Shown here: one piece after another, positions 62,766 to 64,000 of the stretch
Numbering within the stretch: the first letter of the stretch is position 1
How the letters are laid out: each line of letters starts with the position of its first letter
From: Haloplanus aerogenes
Lineage (GTDB): Archaea > Halobacteriota > Halobacteria > Halobacteriales > Haloferacaceae
NCBI RefSeq assembly: GCF_003856835.1
Contig: NZ_CP034145.1
Location: 2,542,001 to 2,606,000, forward strand
Reading direction: 5' to 3'
DNA length: 64,000 bases
Notes under the pieces: generated by a model
What the model was told of the DNA's origin: nothing
Databases searched by the model: none
What the model saw: the letters and a program-made list of their open reading frames with translations, nothing else
Translations under genes and position numbers: made by a program

Positions 62766-63959
62766 ATGCAACTCGACTCCGCGGTCGTTCTCGCGGCCGG
62801 TGAGGGGACACGTCTCCGGCCGCTGACGAAACACCGGCCGAAGCCGTTGCTCCCCGCCGCGAACCGCCCGATTCTGGCGTACGTCCTCGACGCGTTGATC
62901 GACGCCGGAATCGACGACCTCCACCTCGTCGTCGGCTATCAGCGCGACCGGGTGCAGGATCACGTCGGACCGACCTACCGCGGCCGCACCGTCACCTACC
63001 ACGTGCAGGAGAAGCAACTCGGCACCGGTCACGCGGTGTTGCAGGCCCGCGACGCCATCGACGCGGACTTCCTCGTCGTCAACGGCGACGAGGTGGTGAC
63101 GGCGGCGATGGTGGAGGCGGTGATGGACGCCCACTCCAGAACCGACGCGGCGACGCTCGGCATCGTCGAGAGCGACCGCGCGGCGGAGTACGGCGCCGTC
63201 CGTCTCGACGGCGACCGGATCGTCGAACTCGTCGAGCGGCCACAAGACGACACCTACCGCCTGCTGAACGCCGGCATCTACGCCTGCGGCCCCTCGCTCC
63301 TCGCCGACATCGAGTCCACGGAACGCCGGGCGGGCGAACTCCACCTGACCGACGCCATCGCGGATCAGATCAGGGGGGGCAACGCCGTCCGTGGCGTCCG
63401 GATCGAGGGGCTGTGGTCCACCGCGACCTACCCGTGGGACCTGCTGACCGTGGCGCGCGACCTGCTGGCGATCGGCCACGTCGACGAACCCGAACGCTCG
63501 CGGGGCGTCTACGTCGACGAGACGGCGAGCGTCCACGACGACGCCACCCTCCGCCCGCCGGTCGTCGTCGGCCCGGACGCGGTGATCGGCCCCGGCGCCG
63601 TCGTCGGCCCGGACACCGCGCTGGGGCGGAACACGACCGTCGACGCCGGCGCCGTCGTCGAGGGGTCGGTCCTCGACATCGACAGTCGCGTCGGGTCGAA
63701 CGCGACGGTCGTCGACGCCGTCACCGGGCAGGGCGTGACCGTCGGCCCCGGCGCGACCGTCCCCGGCGGCGACGCCGACGTGCGCGTCGGCACGACGATC
63801 CACGAGAACCGCCGACTCGGCTGTGTCGCCGCCGATCGTGCCGAAATCGGCGGCGGCGCCACCGTCGCCCCGGGGACGCTCATCGGCCCCGACGCGAGCG
63901 TGGGCACCGGCGCACACGCGAGCGACATCGTCCCCGGGAGCACGGAGGTGCGGCGATGA
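62766..63959 (+). CDS. Bifunctional sugar-1-phosphate nucleotidyltransferase/acyltransferase (GlmU-like)
   Basis: A 397-residue protein. The N-terminal nucleotidyltransferase has VVLAAGEGTRLRPLTKHRPK and VNGDEVVTA. The C-terminal left-handed beta-helix has repeated hexapeptides such as VVGPDAVIGPGAVVGPDTAL. That fits an archaeal GlmU-type enzyme (UDP-GlcNAc or a similar sugar). The next gene probably starts MCG, i.e. glmS, which supports this. A glucose-1-phosphate thymidylyl/uridylyltransferase is the alternative. Confidence 0.85.
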   Translation: MQLDSAVVLAAGEGTRLRPLTKHRPKPLLPAANRPILAYVLDALIDAGIDDLHLVVGYQRDRVQDHVGPTYRGRTVTYHVQEKQLGTGHAVLQARDAIDADFLVVNGDEVVTAAMVEAVMDAHSRTDAATLGIVESDRAAEYGAVRLDGDRIVELVERPQDDTYRLLNAGIYACGPSLLADIESTERRAGELHLTDAIADQIRGGNAVRGVRIEGLWSTATYPWDLLTVARDLLAIGHVDEPERSRGVYVDETASVHDDATLRPPVVVGPDAVIGPGAVVGPDTALGRNTTVDAGAVVEGSVLDIDSRVGSNATVVDAVTGQGVTVGPGATVPGGDADVRVGTTIHENRRLGCVAADRAEIGGGATVAPGTLIGPDASVGTGAHASDIVPGSTEVRR

Positions 63960-63993
63960 CGCGACCACCGACGGTAGCGAGGAGGTGCCGCTG

Positions 63994-64000
63994 ATGTGTG
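63994..64000 (+). CDS. glmS: Probable glmS start (cut by the window edge)
   Basis: ATG TGT G, preceded by GGAGGTG 7 bases upstream. Amidotransferases of the GlmS type begin Met-Cys-Gly, and a glmS beside a GlmU-like gene is a common archaeal pair. Only seven bases are visible, so the call rests on context and could be wrong. The frame starting at 63956 (MTRPPTVARRCR) ends after 12 codons and is not a gene. Confidence 0.35.

Overview
The window is chromosomal DNA from a halophilic archaeon (class Halobacteria). The evidence is the very high GC, the acidic proteins, promoters that are mostly a TATA box 25-30 bases before an ATG with little or no leader, Tat-type lipoproteins, a PGF-CTERM surface protein, archaeal ribosomal proteins (eL32, eL19, eS4), and a C50 (bacterioruberin) carotenoid cluster. 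The genus cannot be fixed from sequence alone. The carotenoid gene order resembles what I recall from Haloferax and relatives (inference). No rRNA, CRISPR array, transposase or phage gene was seen.

Layout. 0.2-3.3 kb: B12-dependent ribonucleotide reductase. 3.5-8.1 kb: small zinc-finger protein and phytoene synthase, convergent with the crtD-lyeJ-cruF bacterioruberin operon; a 74-bp tandem repeat lies between the two sets. 8.2-16 kb: housekeeping and small genes (CoA-disulfide-reductase-type flavoprotein carrying an odd in-frame hairpin insert, SDR, ZIP transporter, PGF-CTERM protein, UspA, TIGR00300 ornithine-cyclodeaminase family, an alpha/beta hydrolase lacking its serine). 16.5-22.7 kb: SLC13 transporter, MBL hydrolase-BtpA pair, two MoaD-like genes bracketed by two 82-bp palindromic elements, and a tungsten-type aldehyde:ferredoxin oxidoreductase. 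22.8-37.1 kb: a single minus-strand S10/spc ribosomal operon, SPOUT methyltransferase-L3-L4-L23-L2-S19-L22-S3-L29-Rpp29-S17-L14-L24-S4e-L5-S14-S8-L6-L32e-L19e-L18-S5-L30-L15-SecY, nearly all with touching or 4-bp overlapping ends. 37.3-42.2 kb: tRNA-Gly, three lipoproteins, a PAS-GAF histidine kinase, tRNA-Glu and an HTH membrane protein. Both tRNAs are followed by a degenerate copy of their own 3' end. 42.2-49.9 kb: a four-gene PrkA-PrkA-YeaH-SpoVR operon. 50.3-56.9 kb: small conserved genes, an aspartoacylase-like enzyme, a membrane protein, DUF309 and an NSS transporter. 57-64 kb: ileS, an OsmC-like protein, UDP-glucose dehydrogenase and a GlmU-like nucleotidyltransferase, with the first bases of what is probably glmS at the window edge.

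Genes that work together: CrtB makes phytoene, and CrtD, LyeJ and CruF carry lycopene to bacterioruberin. The ribosomal operon couples translation, RNase P, rRNA methylation and SecY. The two PrkA kinases with YeaH and SpoVR form a conserved stress-signalling unit. UDP-glucose dehydrogenase, the GlmU-like enzyme and the presumed GlmS supply nucleotide sugars for surface glycosylation.

The most unusual material is non-coding or cryptic repeat structure: the in-frame hairpin insert at 8.83-8.92 kb with a relative at 18.54 kb, the tRNA-tail duplications, the paired 82-bp palindromes, and the 74-bp repeats that copy the end of cruF.
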